The position numbers and the translations under genes were made by a program. Below are positions 8,350 to 18,342 of a stretch of 64,000 nucleotides of DNA, one piece after another. The stretch is from Acetofilamentum sp. GTDB lineage: Bacteria > Hydrothermota > 32-111. The stretch is from positions 46,598-110,597 of the forward strand of contig DYMB01000006.1 of NCBI GenBank assembly GCA_020721805.1. The letters are read 5' to 3'. Numbering within the stretch: position 1 is the first letter of the stretch; each line of letters begins with the position of its first letter. The notes under the pieces were generated by a model. The model had not been told where the DNA came from. It did no database searches and was given only the letters and a program-made list of their open reading frames with translations.

Positions 8350-11058
8350 CTATTCAAATATCGATATCCAATTTCTTGCTGCCTCTATCGCTTTCTGACT
8401 TTTGATAGCGAATTCAGAACCGGGAGCATTTTTTGTGACACTGTTCCATCTTTCAATCGCTTCCTTTATATAACCTTCTTTGGCTATAAGTTTAGCATAA
8501 TTAAAATTCGCTTCAGCATTATTGTTATCGAGTTTTAGAATATTTTGATACGCATCCTTTGCCACTTCAAAATTATCGATTTCCTGACATATAGCCCCTA
8601 TCTTTAAAAACGCTTTTATGTTTGCAGGATCTATCTGAACTATTCTTGTGTAAATTTGAATCGTTTTGTCAAAATCTTCATCAAGTTCATATAACATACC
8701 AAGTTCCCAGAGATAATCTAAGTTATTATAATCTTTGCTGACAAGAGATTCCAGTATCTTTATCGATTCATCATAAATTTTCATTTTTCTTAAAAGATTT
8801 GCCTTTTTAAACAGGATTTCAAAATTCTCAGGGAAGATCTTCAGTATACGGTCATAGATTTCAAGAACATCTTTATCCCTGTTCTGAGAAAAATATATTT
8901 CTGCAAGATTTGAAAGAGCATCAACATTTTCTGGTTCCTTTATAAGGATATCTCCAATTATTTTGATCGCATCATCAAGTTTATTGTTCTTCCATAAAAG
9001 CATGGCATAGAGGTTCATAATTTCAGTTGGAGAATTATCTTTTTGAATTATTTTGGATAAATATTCAAGAGGTTCATTGTAAACACCTTTACCGTATAAT
9101 AATTTTGAAAGTTTGAAGACCGCACTTCTATTTAAAGGTGAAATGTTAACGATCTTTTTATAATACTCTTCAGCCTCACCATAAATATTTTTAATATTGT
9201 AAACATCCGCGATCAATTCAAGCATTTCAATATCATTTTCATCTTTTCTCACCACTTCCAGTGCTAACTGTAAAGCTGCGTCGTATTCACTTTTATCAAA
9301 AGATTCCTTCGCTTTTTTTCTCTTATCATCAATTACATCTATCTCTTTTAATTTATCATCCTCTTTTTCAAAAGTATCCTCAGTTTCCTCTTCAAAAACA
9401 GCTGTAAAAATATCTGCACTTTTTTGTTCATCCATCAAAAATCCTTCAAGCTGCTCAGAAGATGTTACCTGATAATCCTTGGACAATGTTCCACTTATAA
9501 GGACATCAACCTTATCGGCATAGTAATCGAGTCCAAGTTTATATCTCGTTTCAACATAATATGGATTCAACTTTAAAGCCTCTTTGGTATACTTTAAAGC
9601 CTCTTCGTACTTTCCAATTTTAGATAATGTAAATGCAAGATTATAATATGCTTCAGCAAATTTTTCATCATATTGAATCGCTTTTTCGAAAACTTTTATG
9701 GCATCCTCATATTTACCATTTTCTCTATAAATTATTCCGAGATAGTTATAGGTGAGAGGATAATCTCCCTTTACCTCCAGAACCCTATCTATAAATTTTT
9801 TTGCCTGTTCAAAATTTTTTCTCTCGATGTTTAAAATCGAAAGGTTGATAAGAGCATCAACATAGTCATCTCTGATCTCGAGAGATTTTAAAAACAACTT
9901 TTCACCTTCATCATTCTTGTTGAGATGCACCATCGCTATACCGATATTGTTGTATGCCATAACATACATCGGATCAATTTTGATGGACTGATTGTAACAT
10001 TCAACAGCCTTACTCAATTCTCCTTTTCTGTGAAAGGCTATACCCATATCGTTATAAGCCTTTGCGGCAAACGATTCATCTTTTAACGCGAGTTTGTATT
10101 CATCTATCGCTTTATCATTTTCTCCAAGAAGAAGATATATCTCTCCAATCTGTATATGAATTATGGATCTTTCAGGTTCAACTGATTCGGCTTTTCTGAA
10201 TTCCTTTAAAGCTTCGTTGAATAATCCTTTATTTCTGAAACCTATACCCAGAGTAAAATAGGTCAAAAAACTGTTTGGCTGGAACGAAACATTAGACTCC
10301 TCGTTGAGAAAAGATTGATACGCTCCCTGTTGGTAAAATTCTATCCCGAGATTAGCCTGCGTTTTTCCATATGCTGGATTGAGTTTTATAGCCTTTTTCG
10401 TCTCTTTTATCGCATCATCGAAAAGCCCTTTTTCACCATAAACAAAACCTAAAAGAAAATGCGCTTCGGCAAGGTTTACATCAAGTTCAAGTGCCTTCTG
10501 GAACTCTTTTATCGCTGAATCAAGTATTCCCTTATTGTAATAAACTTCTCCAAGCATTGAATGTATCTGAGCAGATTCGGGTTGAAACTTTAAAGATTTT
10601 CTGTATTCCTCTATAGAATCATCATACATCCCTAAAGATTTATATATTTTGGCAAGATTCAATCTTGCATCGATAAAGGATGGATTCCCCTTTAAAATCT
10701 TTTTGTATTCAGCGATAGCATCAAGTGATTTACCCATATTGTTCAAAGCTTCCGCTAATTTGAATCTTGTATTCAAATCTTCTTGATCGTTTTCTAAAAT
10801 ATTTCTATATTCATATATTTTTTTGTCATACATTCCGGTTTCACGGTATATAAGTTCAAGGTTGTTTTTTGCAAGAGTAAATCTTGGATCTATTGATAAA
10901 GCCTTTTCTAACTCTTCTATGGCTTCATCGTAGAGTCCTTTATTGTAGTAAACAACGGCAAGATTGTTATGTGCTCCAGCATCTTTAGGATCTATTCTCT
11001 GTGCCAGTGATTTTAAAACCTTTTTCTCCGCTTCAGAAATCTGGATCTGTTTTTTCAT
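8350..11058 (-). CDS. Large (902 aa) TPR-repeat protein
   Basis: Roughly twenty degenerate 34-aa repeats of the form AYNNLGIAYxxKGxYDEAIxEFxKALxLDPxx. Confidence 0.9.
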   Translation of the reverse strand: MKKQIQISEAEKKVLKSLAQRIDPKDAGAHNNLAVVYYNKGLYDEAIEELEKALSIDPRFTLAKNNLELIYRETGMYDKKIYEYRNILENDQEDLNTRFKLAEALNNMGKSLDAIAEYKKILKGNPSFIDARLNLAKIYKSLGMYDDSIEEYRKSLKFQPESAQIHSMLGEVYYNKGILDSAIKEFQKALELDVNLAEAHFLLGFVYGEKGLFDDAIKETKKAIKLNPAYGKTQANLGIEFYQQGAYQSFLNEESNVSFQPNSFLTYFTLGIGFRNKGLFNEALKEFRKAESVEPERSIIHIQIGEIYLLLGENDKAIDEYKLALKDESFAAKAYNDMGIAFHRKGELSKAVECYNQSIKIDPMYVMAYNNIGIAMVHLNKNDEGEKLFLKSLEIRDDYVDALINLSILNIERKNFEQAKKFIDRVLEVKGDYPLTYNYLGIIYRENGKYEDAIKVFEKAIQYDEKFAEAYYNLAFTLSKIGKYEEALKYTKEALKLNPYYVETRYKLGLDYYADKVDVLISGTLSKDYQVTSSEQLEGFLMDEQKSADIFTAVFEEETEDTFEKEDDKLKEIDVIDDKRKKAKESFDKSEYDAALQLALEVVRKDENDIEMLELIADVYNIKNIYGEAEEYYKKIVNISPLNRSAVFKLSKLLYGKGVYNEPLEYLSKIIQKDNSPTEIMNLYAMLLWKNNKLDDAIKIIGDILIKEPENVDALSNLAEIYFSQNRDKDVLEIYDRILKIFPENFEILFKKANLLRKMKIYDESIKILESLVSKDYNNLDYLWELGMLYELDEDFDKTIQIYTRIVQIDPANIKAFLKIGAICQEIDNFEVAKDAYQNILKLDNNNAEANFNYAKLIAKEGYIKEAIERWNSVTKNAPGSEFAIKSQKAIEAARNWISIFE

Positions 11059-11063
11059 TTATC

Positions 11064-11681
11064 CTACCTGTTTAAAAAATCAAGAAGTTTTTTTAAAGAT
11101 ATCGGATCGGGTAAAAGTATAAGGTATCCTTTTAAAGGTTGTGGTTCATCTTCAAAGGTAAACTCTGTTTCAACACAGAAAACTATATCTTTGTTTGCGC
11201 TAAAATCTATATAGGCAGAAGTTACAACAGCGGAACCTATATCTATGACAAGGTTTGGAACAGAAGGTAGAATAAGCATGTTGAGAAAATCACTCATCGC
11301 TGTAAGGTATGAACCTACAACTATATTGGCAACCTCCTTTATTGCGGATTGCTCTATTTCACTCAATACCGTAGTGGTTCCAACAGGTTTCCCCATAACC
11401 ATATCGACAAGAAGCATGGATTCATCTCTTGGAAAAAGAAGTAATGTCCTTCCAGTAAGATCTCCAAGAAATTTCACAAGTACACCGGTTACGATTTCAT
11501 CCTGATTGTCGATTATTCTATAAATTTCCTCAGAGGAAATTAAATGAACTTTTGGAACAGATACCATAACTCTTTTGTTAACCAACTGGGAGAGAACTGT
11601 CGCTGCATGACCACCACCAATGTTTGATATTTCTTTGATACCATCGAGGTGAAAATCTTTCAGGTTCTTATAATCTATCAT
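11064..11681 (-). CDS. cheC: CheC-like CheY-P phosphatase
   Basis: Two CheC phosphatase motifs: DGIKEISNIGGGHA ... P and EQSAIKEVANIVVGSY ... P. Confidence 0.88.
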   Translation of the reverse strand: MIDYKNLKDFHLDGIKEISNIGGGHAATVLSQLVNKRVMVSVPKVHLISSEEIYRIIDNQDEIVTGVLVKFLGDLTGRTLLLFPRDESMLLVDMVMGKPVGTTTVLSEIEQSAIKEVANIVVGSYLTAMSDFLNMLILPSVPNLVIDIGSAVVTSAYIDFSANKDIVFCVETEFTFEDEPQPLKGYLILLPDPISLKKLLDFLNR

Positions 11682-11684
11682 AAA

Positions 11685-13547
11685 TTACCCCACTTTTGAA
11701 ATCGTTACGATCCCTGGAACATCCACAATAAAAGAAGGCATCCCATTATTTAAAATTGTTACACCTGCCAGCCCAGGTATTCCAGCAAGCATTCCCTTTA
11801 AAGGTTTTACAACGACTTCCGATTGTTCAACAAAATTTTCTACCAGTATTCCATACAGGGATTCATCAACTTCAACCAGAACTATTTGAAAATTCTCTTT
11901 TTCTCTATTATATTCGCTTTTGAAAATATCCGCAAGTCGTATCAATGGGACTATACCTTCTCTGAGAATAAATACTTCTTTCCCCATTATTGTATAAATT
12001 TCATCCATATTTATTCTAATGGTTTCAACTATATGTGTCAAAGGTATTATGTATACCTCCGAGCCTACATTTACAAGCAAAGCTTTTATTATCGCGAGTG
12101 TTAAAGGAACTTTTAAAATAAATGTGGTTCCTCTACCCGTCTGCGAAGAGATCTCAAGTGTCCCACCTATATGTTTTAAAACATTATAGACCGCATCAAC
12201 ACCAACACCCCTTCCTGATATATCTGTGACCTCCTCCTTGGTTGAAAATCCACTATTTAAGATAAGGGAGAATACCTCATGATCACTCATCCTTGTAGAT
12301 TCATCCTCGGAAATCAAATTTAAAGATATCGCTTTTGAAATGATCTTGTTTTTGTCCAATCCCTTTCCATCATCTGAAACAATAATTAAAACTCCATTCT
12401 TTACCCTTTTCGTCTCAAGCAAGATATAACCTTCTGGAGATTTTTTATTTTTTATTCTTTCATCGGGTGTTTCAATACCGTGATCCACAGCATTTTTTAA
12501 AAGATGAAGTAATGGATCCGCAAGAGCGTTCAGTATGGCTCTATCAAGTTCTATATCACTTCCTTTTATTTCAAATTTTATTTTTTTGTTTAATCTGTTT
12601 GAAAGATCCCTCATAAATCTTGGATATCTATCAAAAACCTGTCCTACAGGGACCATTCTGATTTTCATTATTTCATCCTGTATAGCTGAAATTGTTTTTG
12701 ATGCCGAATTCAGAGAATTTATCAAATCTTCATTTTGAATAGAATAAGCTATCTGCTGTAATCTTCCTCTTTCTATAACAAGTTCTGCTATATAATTTTG
12801 AAGGTTATCGAGTCTTTCAAGTGATACCTTAATATCCTTTTTTTCAATAACCACATCGTTATCACTCTTTGCCTCATCTTTAACAACAACATCTTTTATT
12901 TCTGGAATACTTTTTATATCATCTATTAAAGGTGCAATTTCTTTTACATTTTTGATGTTTATATTAATCTCGTTACCGAATTTTTCTTTCATTATAGAAT
13001 CGAAATCAGGTTCGGTATTTATAAAAATATTTTTATCCTGTAGACTTTTTATAACCACATAGGCTCTTGCCGATTTTAAAACCACATCATCAGCAAAGAT
13101 TACTTTTAAAGTTATATTTTTTTCATTCTCTTTTTTTTCTTCAACTTTTTCGGTTTCTATTATTTTTTTAGATGTTTCAACACCCGTTTTGATCGATTCT
13201 ATAACCTTTAAAAAACTTTTTATTATGTTCTCATCGATTTCCCTTTTATTGACAAGAGAGGTTAGGTAATCGGTCCCCTTCAACAAAAGATCTATCAAAT
13301 CAACCGTTATGTTGAGTTTTGAATTCCTTATAAGATCCATAATATCTTCCATGGCATGGGAAATCTTTGTTATTGAAGAATAGCCCATAGAAGCAGCCAT
13401 ACCTTTAAGTGTATGCATACCTCTAAAAATTGAATTGATAGCTTCAGTATCGTTCATATCCTTCTCAAGTTTGAGAATTGAATTGGATATCTGCTCTAAA
13501 TAATCTTCCGCTTCACTTATGAACAATTCTTCATAATTTGAATTCAT
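11685..13547 (-). CDS. cheA: Chemotaxis histidine kinase CheA
   Basis: HPt IFRGMHTLKGMA; LLHLLKNAVDHGIETP; VSDDGKGLD; DISGRGVGVDAV; C-terminal CheW-like domain. Confidence 0.95.
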   Translation of the reverse strand: MNSNYEELFISEAEDYLEQISNSILKLEKDMNDTEAINSIFRGMHTLKGMAASMGYSSITKISHAMEDIMDLIRNSKLNITVDLIDLLLKGTDYLTSLVNKREIDENIIKSFLKVIESIKTGVETSKKIIETEKVEEKKENEKNITLKVIFADDVVLKSARAYVVIKSLQDKNIFINTEPDFDSIMKEKFGNEININIKNVKEIAPLIDDIKSIPEIKDVVVKDEAKSDNDVVIEKKDIKVSLERLDNLQNYIAELVIERGRLQQIAYSIQNEDLINSLNSASKTISAIQDEIMKIRMVPVGQVFDRYPRFMRDLSNRLNKKIKFEIKGSDIELDRAILNALADPLLHLLKNAVDHGIETPDERIKNKKSPEGYILLETKRVKNGVLIIVSDDGKGLDKNKIISKAISLNLISEDESTRMSDHEVFSLILNSGFSTKEEVTDISGRGVGVDAVYNVLKHIGGTLEISSQTGRGTTFILKVPLTLAIIKALLVNVGSEVYIIPLTHIVETIRINMDEIYTIMGKEVFILREGIVPLIRLADIFKSEYNREKENFQIVLVEVDESLYGILVENFVEQSEVVVKPLKGMLAGIPGLAGVTILNNGMPSFIVDVPGIVTISKVG

Positions 13548-13553
13548 AGTTTT

Positions 13554-13922
13554 CTATTTTAAATTCAAAACTCTATTAACGGATTCAAGCACCCTTGAAG
13601 GTTGAAAGGGTTTCACTACAAAGTCCTTCGCACCAGCCTGTATGGCTTCAACAACCAGTGATTGTTGTCCCATCGCTGATACCATTAAAATTTTAGCATT
13701 GGGAAACTCTTTTATGATCTCTCTTACGGCATCGATACCGGACATATCTGGCATTATGATATCCATGGTTACAAGATCGGGCTGTAACTCCCTGTACATC
13801 TGAACCGCCTGTGTACCGCTTCCAGCTTCACCACAGATCTCAAATCCTTCCTTTTTTAAAATATCAGAGATCATTCTTCTCATAAAGATCGCATCATCAA
13901 CAATAAGCACCCTTGTAGCCAT
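13554..13922 (-). CDS. cheY: CheY-type single-domain response regulator
   Basis: VLIVDDAIFMRRMI, LVTMDIIMPDMSG, MVSAM, FVVKPF. Confidence 0.93.
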   Translation of the reverse strand: MATRVLIVDDAIFMRRMISDILKKEGFEICGEAGSGTQAVQMYRELQPDLVTMDIIMPDMSGIDAVREIIKEFPNAKILMVSAMGQQSLVVEAIQAGAKDFVVKPFQPSRVLESVNRVLNLK

Positions 13923-13933
13923 ATCGATTCCTC

Positions 13934-14338
13934 CTAATTTTTATTTAGAATATTTTTAACATCAATAATTATTATCTCTCTTCCATCCTTTTGAATAAAA
14001 CCCTTTATATAACCTTCTTCGATTTCCTCCATGTTGACAGATTCAACATTTATAATACCTTCTATCGAGTCTACAAGAAATCCATATTTTTCTTTGTTGT
14101 TCTCACATATGATTATATAATTTTCTTCAACTTTTTTGTTGATCCTTAATTTTTCTTTCAAAGAAACCAGAACAACAACCTCTCCTCTTAAATTTATAAC
14201 TCCATAAAGAAAATTCTCTGCATTTGGAATTCTCACCGCTGGTAGTTTTTCATAGATATCGATAATATCTGAAATATGTATACCATAAAACTTCTCTTCA
14301 ATTTTAAAAGTGATAAACTGTTTATTTTCGTTTTTCAT
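13934..14338 (-). CDS. cheW: CheW-like coupling protein (ORF track starts at 14398; internal Met at 14338 preferred)
   Basis: FITFKIEEKFYGIHISDIIDIYE ... VINLRGEVVVLVSL; longer start would overlap the upstream gene by 77 nt. Confidence 0.88.
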   Translation of the reverse strand: MKNENKQFITFKIEEKFYGIHISDIIDIYEKLPAVRIPNAENFLYGVINLRGEVVVLVSLKEKLRINKKVEENYIIICENNKEKYGFLVDSIEGIINVESVNMEEIEEGYIKGFIQKDGREIIIIDVKNILNKN

Positions 14339-17300
14339 CCAATTCCTTCCAGCAATATTCAATGGGCAATTTATCCAAGGGATGGAGATAAAATCCATGA
14401 ACTTTATTTAAAATTGCGGATTGTTTGTAATTATGTGTCAGGAAAACCCAGGGGGCATCATCCACTATCATTTCCTCTATTTTTTGATAGATACCGTTTC
14501 TCTCTTCATAGTTTGTGGTCATCCTTGCTTTTTCGATCAAAGAATCTATTGTTTTATTTGAATAGAAAGAATTGTTTCCACCATCTCCAAAACTATAAGT
14601 ATGAAATAGAGGATAGAGGAAATTATCAGGTTCTCCAGTATCACCTGCCCAGCCCATCATAAAAATATCACATTTGCCAGAATGCATTCTTTCAAGAAGT
14701 TCCAACCATTTGAGAGGAATTATTTTAATTCTTATACCTATTTCCTTCCACATCGCTAAAAGTAATTCAGCCCTTTTTATAACAGTTTCGCTATCAGAGC
14801 AGATCATTTCAAATTGATTTTTTATACCATCAGGATAACCCGATTTTATCATAAGTTCTCTTGCTTTTGCAGGATTGTAAGGATAACCTTCAAGCAATTT
14901 ATTATAACAGGGTAAAGATGGTGGAAAGATGCCTTTCGCTATTATTCCAAGTCCATACATAGTTTCATTTATATACCTTGTTTTATCCGTTGCATAGTTA
15001 ATCGCCTTTCTGACATCTTTTATAAATGCCAGTTCATTTCTTCTTGACAGGTTGAATCCAACATATTGAACATCGAGTGAAGAAATGGTTAAAATATTTA
15101 TATCTATCCTGTTCGATTTTTTTAAAACTTCCAGGTCCTTTACATTGATCGAAGAGTAATCTATATCCCCTGATAAAAGATTTTTAAATTCCTCCTCTTC
15201 TTTTTTTAATTTTATTATGATACTCTCAACAAAAGGTTCACCCTCAAAATAATCTTTGTTGGATTCCATCTCTATCCTATCTTCCCAGATACCTTTTAAA
15301 ACGAATGCACCACAACCGATACAATTAGATTTCATTTTTTCATCAGAAAATTTCACCATATCCTTTTTTAATATTGATAAAGGGAGAACGGCAAGGTTTG
15401 AAAGAAACGGAATATATGGATATTCAAGAATGAATTTTATAGTATGATCATCGATGATTTTTATCCCTTCAACATCCCTTACTCTTCTTTTCATATAATC
15501 TGTGGAACCTTTGATCATATTAACGAAAGAGGCGTTTGGAGTTAACAGAACATTTTTGATAGTTTCCGAAACATCTTCTGATGTAACAGGTGTGCCATCA
15601 TGAAAATATGCGTTCTCTCTCAAAAAGAATATCCATTCGGTTGCATCAGAATTTATCTGCCAGGATTTTGCCAGAGCTGGTATAACACTAGTATCCTTTC
15701 CAAATTTAACAAGACCACAATGTATATGTTGTAATATAGTATTACTCGTGGAATCCCCGACAAGAGCGGGATGCCAGTGAACCGGGAAATTGTTCATAAT
15801 GAATCTGAAAACATTTCTTTCGGTATTCCGTTTTGGAAGATATTTTTGTGAAAAAGTATCCATAATGCCGGAAACCATTTTTTCAGTATCCTCATTTTTC
15901 AACAGATCGTCTTTAAACATCTTGTTCAACTCTTCAGCTTTGATCGTTATCTGTTGGAATTTTTTTATTATATCGGTATAAATTTTTACTATCTCATCTT
16001 TTAATTTTTCCTGATTTGAAAGTGAGTTATAAATTTCTTTTAAAAGGGTTTTGTAATTTTCAGTGGATTTCTTTGTTTCGACAACAACAGAGTTACTCAT
16101 CTCGATGGAAGAGATTATATCGTTTGATGATGATAATTCCCTTTCAGCTACTTTTACAACATTTTTTAAAAGTTCGTCCATATTCTTTACAATGTCGTTG
16201 ATTTCAGAAGATGCCTCAGTTGTCCTTTTTATAAGATCTTTTGTTTGTAAAACTATCACTGAAAGATTGTTTTGAAATTTTGCATCCCTTGCAGCCTCAA
16301 TAGCAGCATAAAGGGATAGAAGTTTTGTTTGTTCGGAAAGATCTTTTAATTCGGAACTCGTTTTTATTATTTCCTTAAGATTATCGGAAATCTGAGTAAA
16401 AACAATTTTCAGGTTATTTATATATTCAAGAGTTTTTTCTATTTCATTTTTCATGTTGGTTATACTTGTTGAAAATTCGTTTACCGAACCTATCAGAAGG
16501 TTTAAATTATCTTCAATTTCACCAACATTTTTCATCATCAACTGTTCACTCTCTTCTATAGATTCGACTGCACCAAAATAATTTTTTATCACCTCTTCCT
16601 GTTGTAAATTACTTTGAATAAAATCATCTATTACACTCATCATGGAATCAACGATGTTTTTACTGTTTTCTAAAAAATATTTTATCTTTTTAAATATTTT
16701 GATTTCTGTGAAAATAGCATGGTCTAAATCTTTTTTCTCATATATAAAATTCGAAAGGGGTTCAAGTTGGTCCATCAGATGGGAAAGAAAGATTTTAACA
16801 TCGGATTGGGTTTTTAATATCGATAAAAGTTTTTCAGTATTCTGCAGGGAATGATCAATAATATACTGAATTTTTTTATTAAGATCACTGATCGAGGCTT
16901 TATTCTTGTTCTGTATGTTGCTATACTCTTTCATCCTATCCGATTTATTAACGATATCAACAAGATTCATCTCAACATTCTTTAATCTAAAATTCAAAAG
17001 ATCAACATTTTTTGTTAAACTGTCTATTTTAAAATTTATTTCATCTATCATCTCAACAACTTTTTCATTTTTCTGTTGAACACCCTTTATGTTTTCAGGT
17101 ATCATCTTTGTAAGTTTAAAAGTCTTGTTTGCCAGAAGAAGCATTCTATCAGCAATAACCTCAAATCCCTTACCATTTTCACCAGCATGGTATGCTTTGA
17201 TTCCAGCATTTCTGGCGGCAGATTCTGTCATCTGGGCTATGTCGATAATTATCCCTGTTATCTGATCTATATGTTTTGAATATTCGTTTAAAGGCTTTAC

Positions 17301-17675
17301 ATTTTGAAGAATTTCATTCGACCCTGTAGCGAACATATTCAATTTTTCAATTATCCTATCAAACTCTTTAACACTCTTTTGAATATTTTCTGATGATTTT
17401 TTTGAATAATCTATTAAAACATCCGCGGCTTCCGAAACTATCTGGATGGAAGCGTAGAGTTGGTTACCTTTATTATCAATCTTTTGAATCTGACCGACAA
17501 CATCTTTTTCATCTCTTGAAATTTCAGAAAGAACTCCTGTTGCATTATTATTTATTTCAAGAAGTTCCTCTTCTTCAATTTTGACTGTCTTTAAAGCATA
17601 TATGAATGCCGTAGGATCAAATTCTTCTTCTTTCTTCGAATGGTTTTTCTTTAAAAAACTCAAAATTGATACCAT
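14322..17675 (-). CDS. Predicted cytoplasmic chemoreceptor: two MCP-signal-like modules fused to a C-terminal family-5 solute-binding domain
   Basis: Tip-like sequences IAQMTESAARNAGIKAYHAGENGKGFEVIADRMLLLANKT and LSEQTKLLSLYAAIEAARDAKFQNNLSVIVLQTKDLIKRT. C-terminal half has SBP_bac_5 features: LAKSWQINSDATEWIFFLRENAYFHDGTPVTSEDV, VRKAINYATDK, GYPYNPAKARELMIKSGYPDG, PDNFLYPLFHT. No obvious signal peptide or TM helix. Confidence 0.88.
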   Translation of the reverse strand: MVSILSFLKKNHSKKEEEFDPTAFIYALKTVKIEEEELLEINNNATGVLSEISRDEKDVVGQIQKIDNKGNQLYASIQIVSEAADVLIDYSKKSSENIQKSVKEFDRIIEKLNMFATGSNEILQNVKPLNEYSKHIDQITGIIIDIAQMTESAARNAGIKAYHAGENGKGFEVIADRMLLLANKTFKLTKMIPENIKGVQQKNEKVVEMIDEINFKIDSLTKNVDLLNFRLKNVEMNLVDIVNKSDRMKEYSNIQNKNKASISDLNKKIQYIIDHSLQNTEKLLSILKTQSDVKIFLSHLMDQLEPLSNFIYEKKDLDHAIFTEIKIFKKIKYFLENSKNIVDSMMSVIDDFIQSNLQQEEVIKNYFGAVESIEESEQLMMKNVGEIEDNLNLLIGSVNEFSTSITNMKNEIEKTLEYINNLKIVFTQISDNLKEIIKTSSELKDLSEQTKLLSLYAAIEAARDAKFQNNLSVIVLQTKDLIKRTTEASSEINDIVKNMDELLKNVVKVAERELSSSNDIISSIEMSNSVVVETKKSTENYKTLLKEIYNSLSNQEKLKDEIVKIYTDIIKKFQQITIKAEELNKMFKDDLLKNEDTEKMVSGIMDTFSQKYLPKRNTERNVFRFIMNNFPVHWHPALVGDSTSNTILQHIHCGLVKFGKDTSVIPALAKSWQINSDATEWIFFLRENAYFHDGTPVTSEDVSETIKNVLLTPNASFVNMIKGSTDYMKRRVRDVEGIKIIDDHTIKFILEYPYIPFLSNLAVLPLSILKKDMVKFSDEKMKSNCIGCGAFVLKGIWEDRIEMESNKDYFEGEPFVESIIIKLKKEEEEFKNLLSGDIDYSSINVKDLEVLKKSNRIDINILTISSLDVQYVGFNLSRRNELAFIKDVRKAINYATDKTRYINETMYGLGIIAKGIFPPSLPCYNKLLEGYPYNPAKARELMIKSGYPDGIKNQFEMICSDSETVIKRAELLLAMWKEIGIRIKIIPLKWLELLERMHSGKCDIFMMGWAGDTGEPDNFLYPLFHTYSFGDGGNNSFYSNKTIDSLIEKARMTTNYEERNGIYQKIEEMIVDDAPWVFLTHNYKQSAILNKVHGFYLHPLDKLPIEYCWKELDEKRK

Positions 17676-17751
17676 TTTTATCCCTTTAAATAAAAAAAAT
17701 ATAACATATTATTAAAAATAAATCAATACAAAATAAAGATTGGGAATATCA

Positions 17752-18342
17752 TTATTCTATTTTTTGTCTTCTCTCTATAGAACATTGAAGGGTAAAATCA
17801 TCTATATACTCAAAATCGGTTCCAAAAGGAATTCCACGTGCAACGGTAGAGATTTTTTGGACCTTATCTTTAAAAAGTTTTAAAATATACATAGAAGTCG
17901 TTTCACCTTCAGTTGAAGGTGGTAGAGCAAGAATTATTTCACCTATATGATTTTTTTCAACCCTTTCCAAAAGTTTATTAAAATTTAACTTTTCAGGGGT
18001 AATTCCATCAAGTGGAGAGATAACCCCTCCAAGAACATGATACAAACCTTTATATTTTTTTGTTTTCTCGAAAATGAAAACATCCCTTGCTTTTTCAACT
18101 ATCATCAAAACATTTTTATCCCTCGTCTCATCATTACAAATTTTACATGGATCATTTTCATCTATAAAACCACAGATGGAGCACACTTTTGTATTTTCTA
18201 CCAGATCGACTATAGAATCCGATAGTTCTCTGGAAAAAACTTTACCCTTCATTATCAAAAAAAATATTAACCTTTCAGAGGATTTATCACCTATTCCCGG
18301 TAATTCTTTTAAATTTTTCTTTAACCTTTCAAAAAGCTCCAT
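17752..18342 (-). CDS. recR: Recombination protein RecR
   Basis: LPGIGDKSSERLIFFL; CSICGFIDENDPCKIC; ILALPPSTEGETTSMYI. Confidence 0.96.
   Translation of the reverse strand: MELFERLKKNLKELPGIGDKSSERLIFFLIMKGKVFSRELSDSIVDLVENTKVCSICGFIDENDPCKICNDETRDKNVLMIVEKARDVFIFEKTKKYKGLYHVLGGVISPLDGITPEKLNFNKLLERVEKNHIGEIILALPPSTEGETTSMYILKLFKDKVQKISTVARGIPFGTDFEYIDDFTLQCSIERRQKIE

Noticed and set aside
14339-14398. N-terminal extension of CheW (MDFISIPWINCPLNIAGRNW)
   Set aside because: It overlaps the end of the MCP/SBP gene in another frame; the CheW family start fits MKNENKQFITF at 14338.
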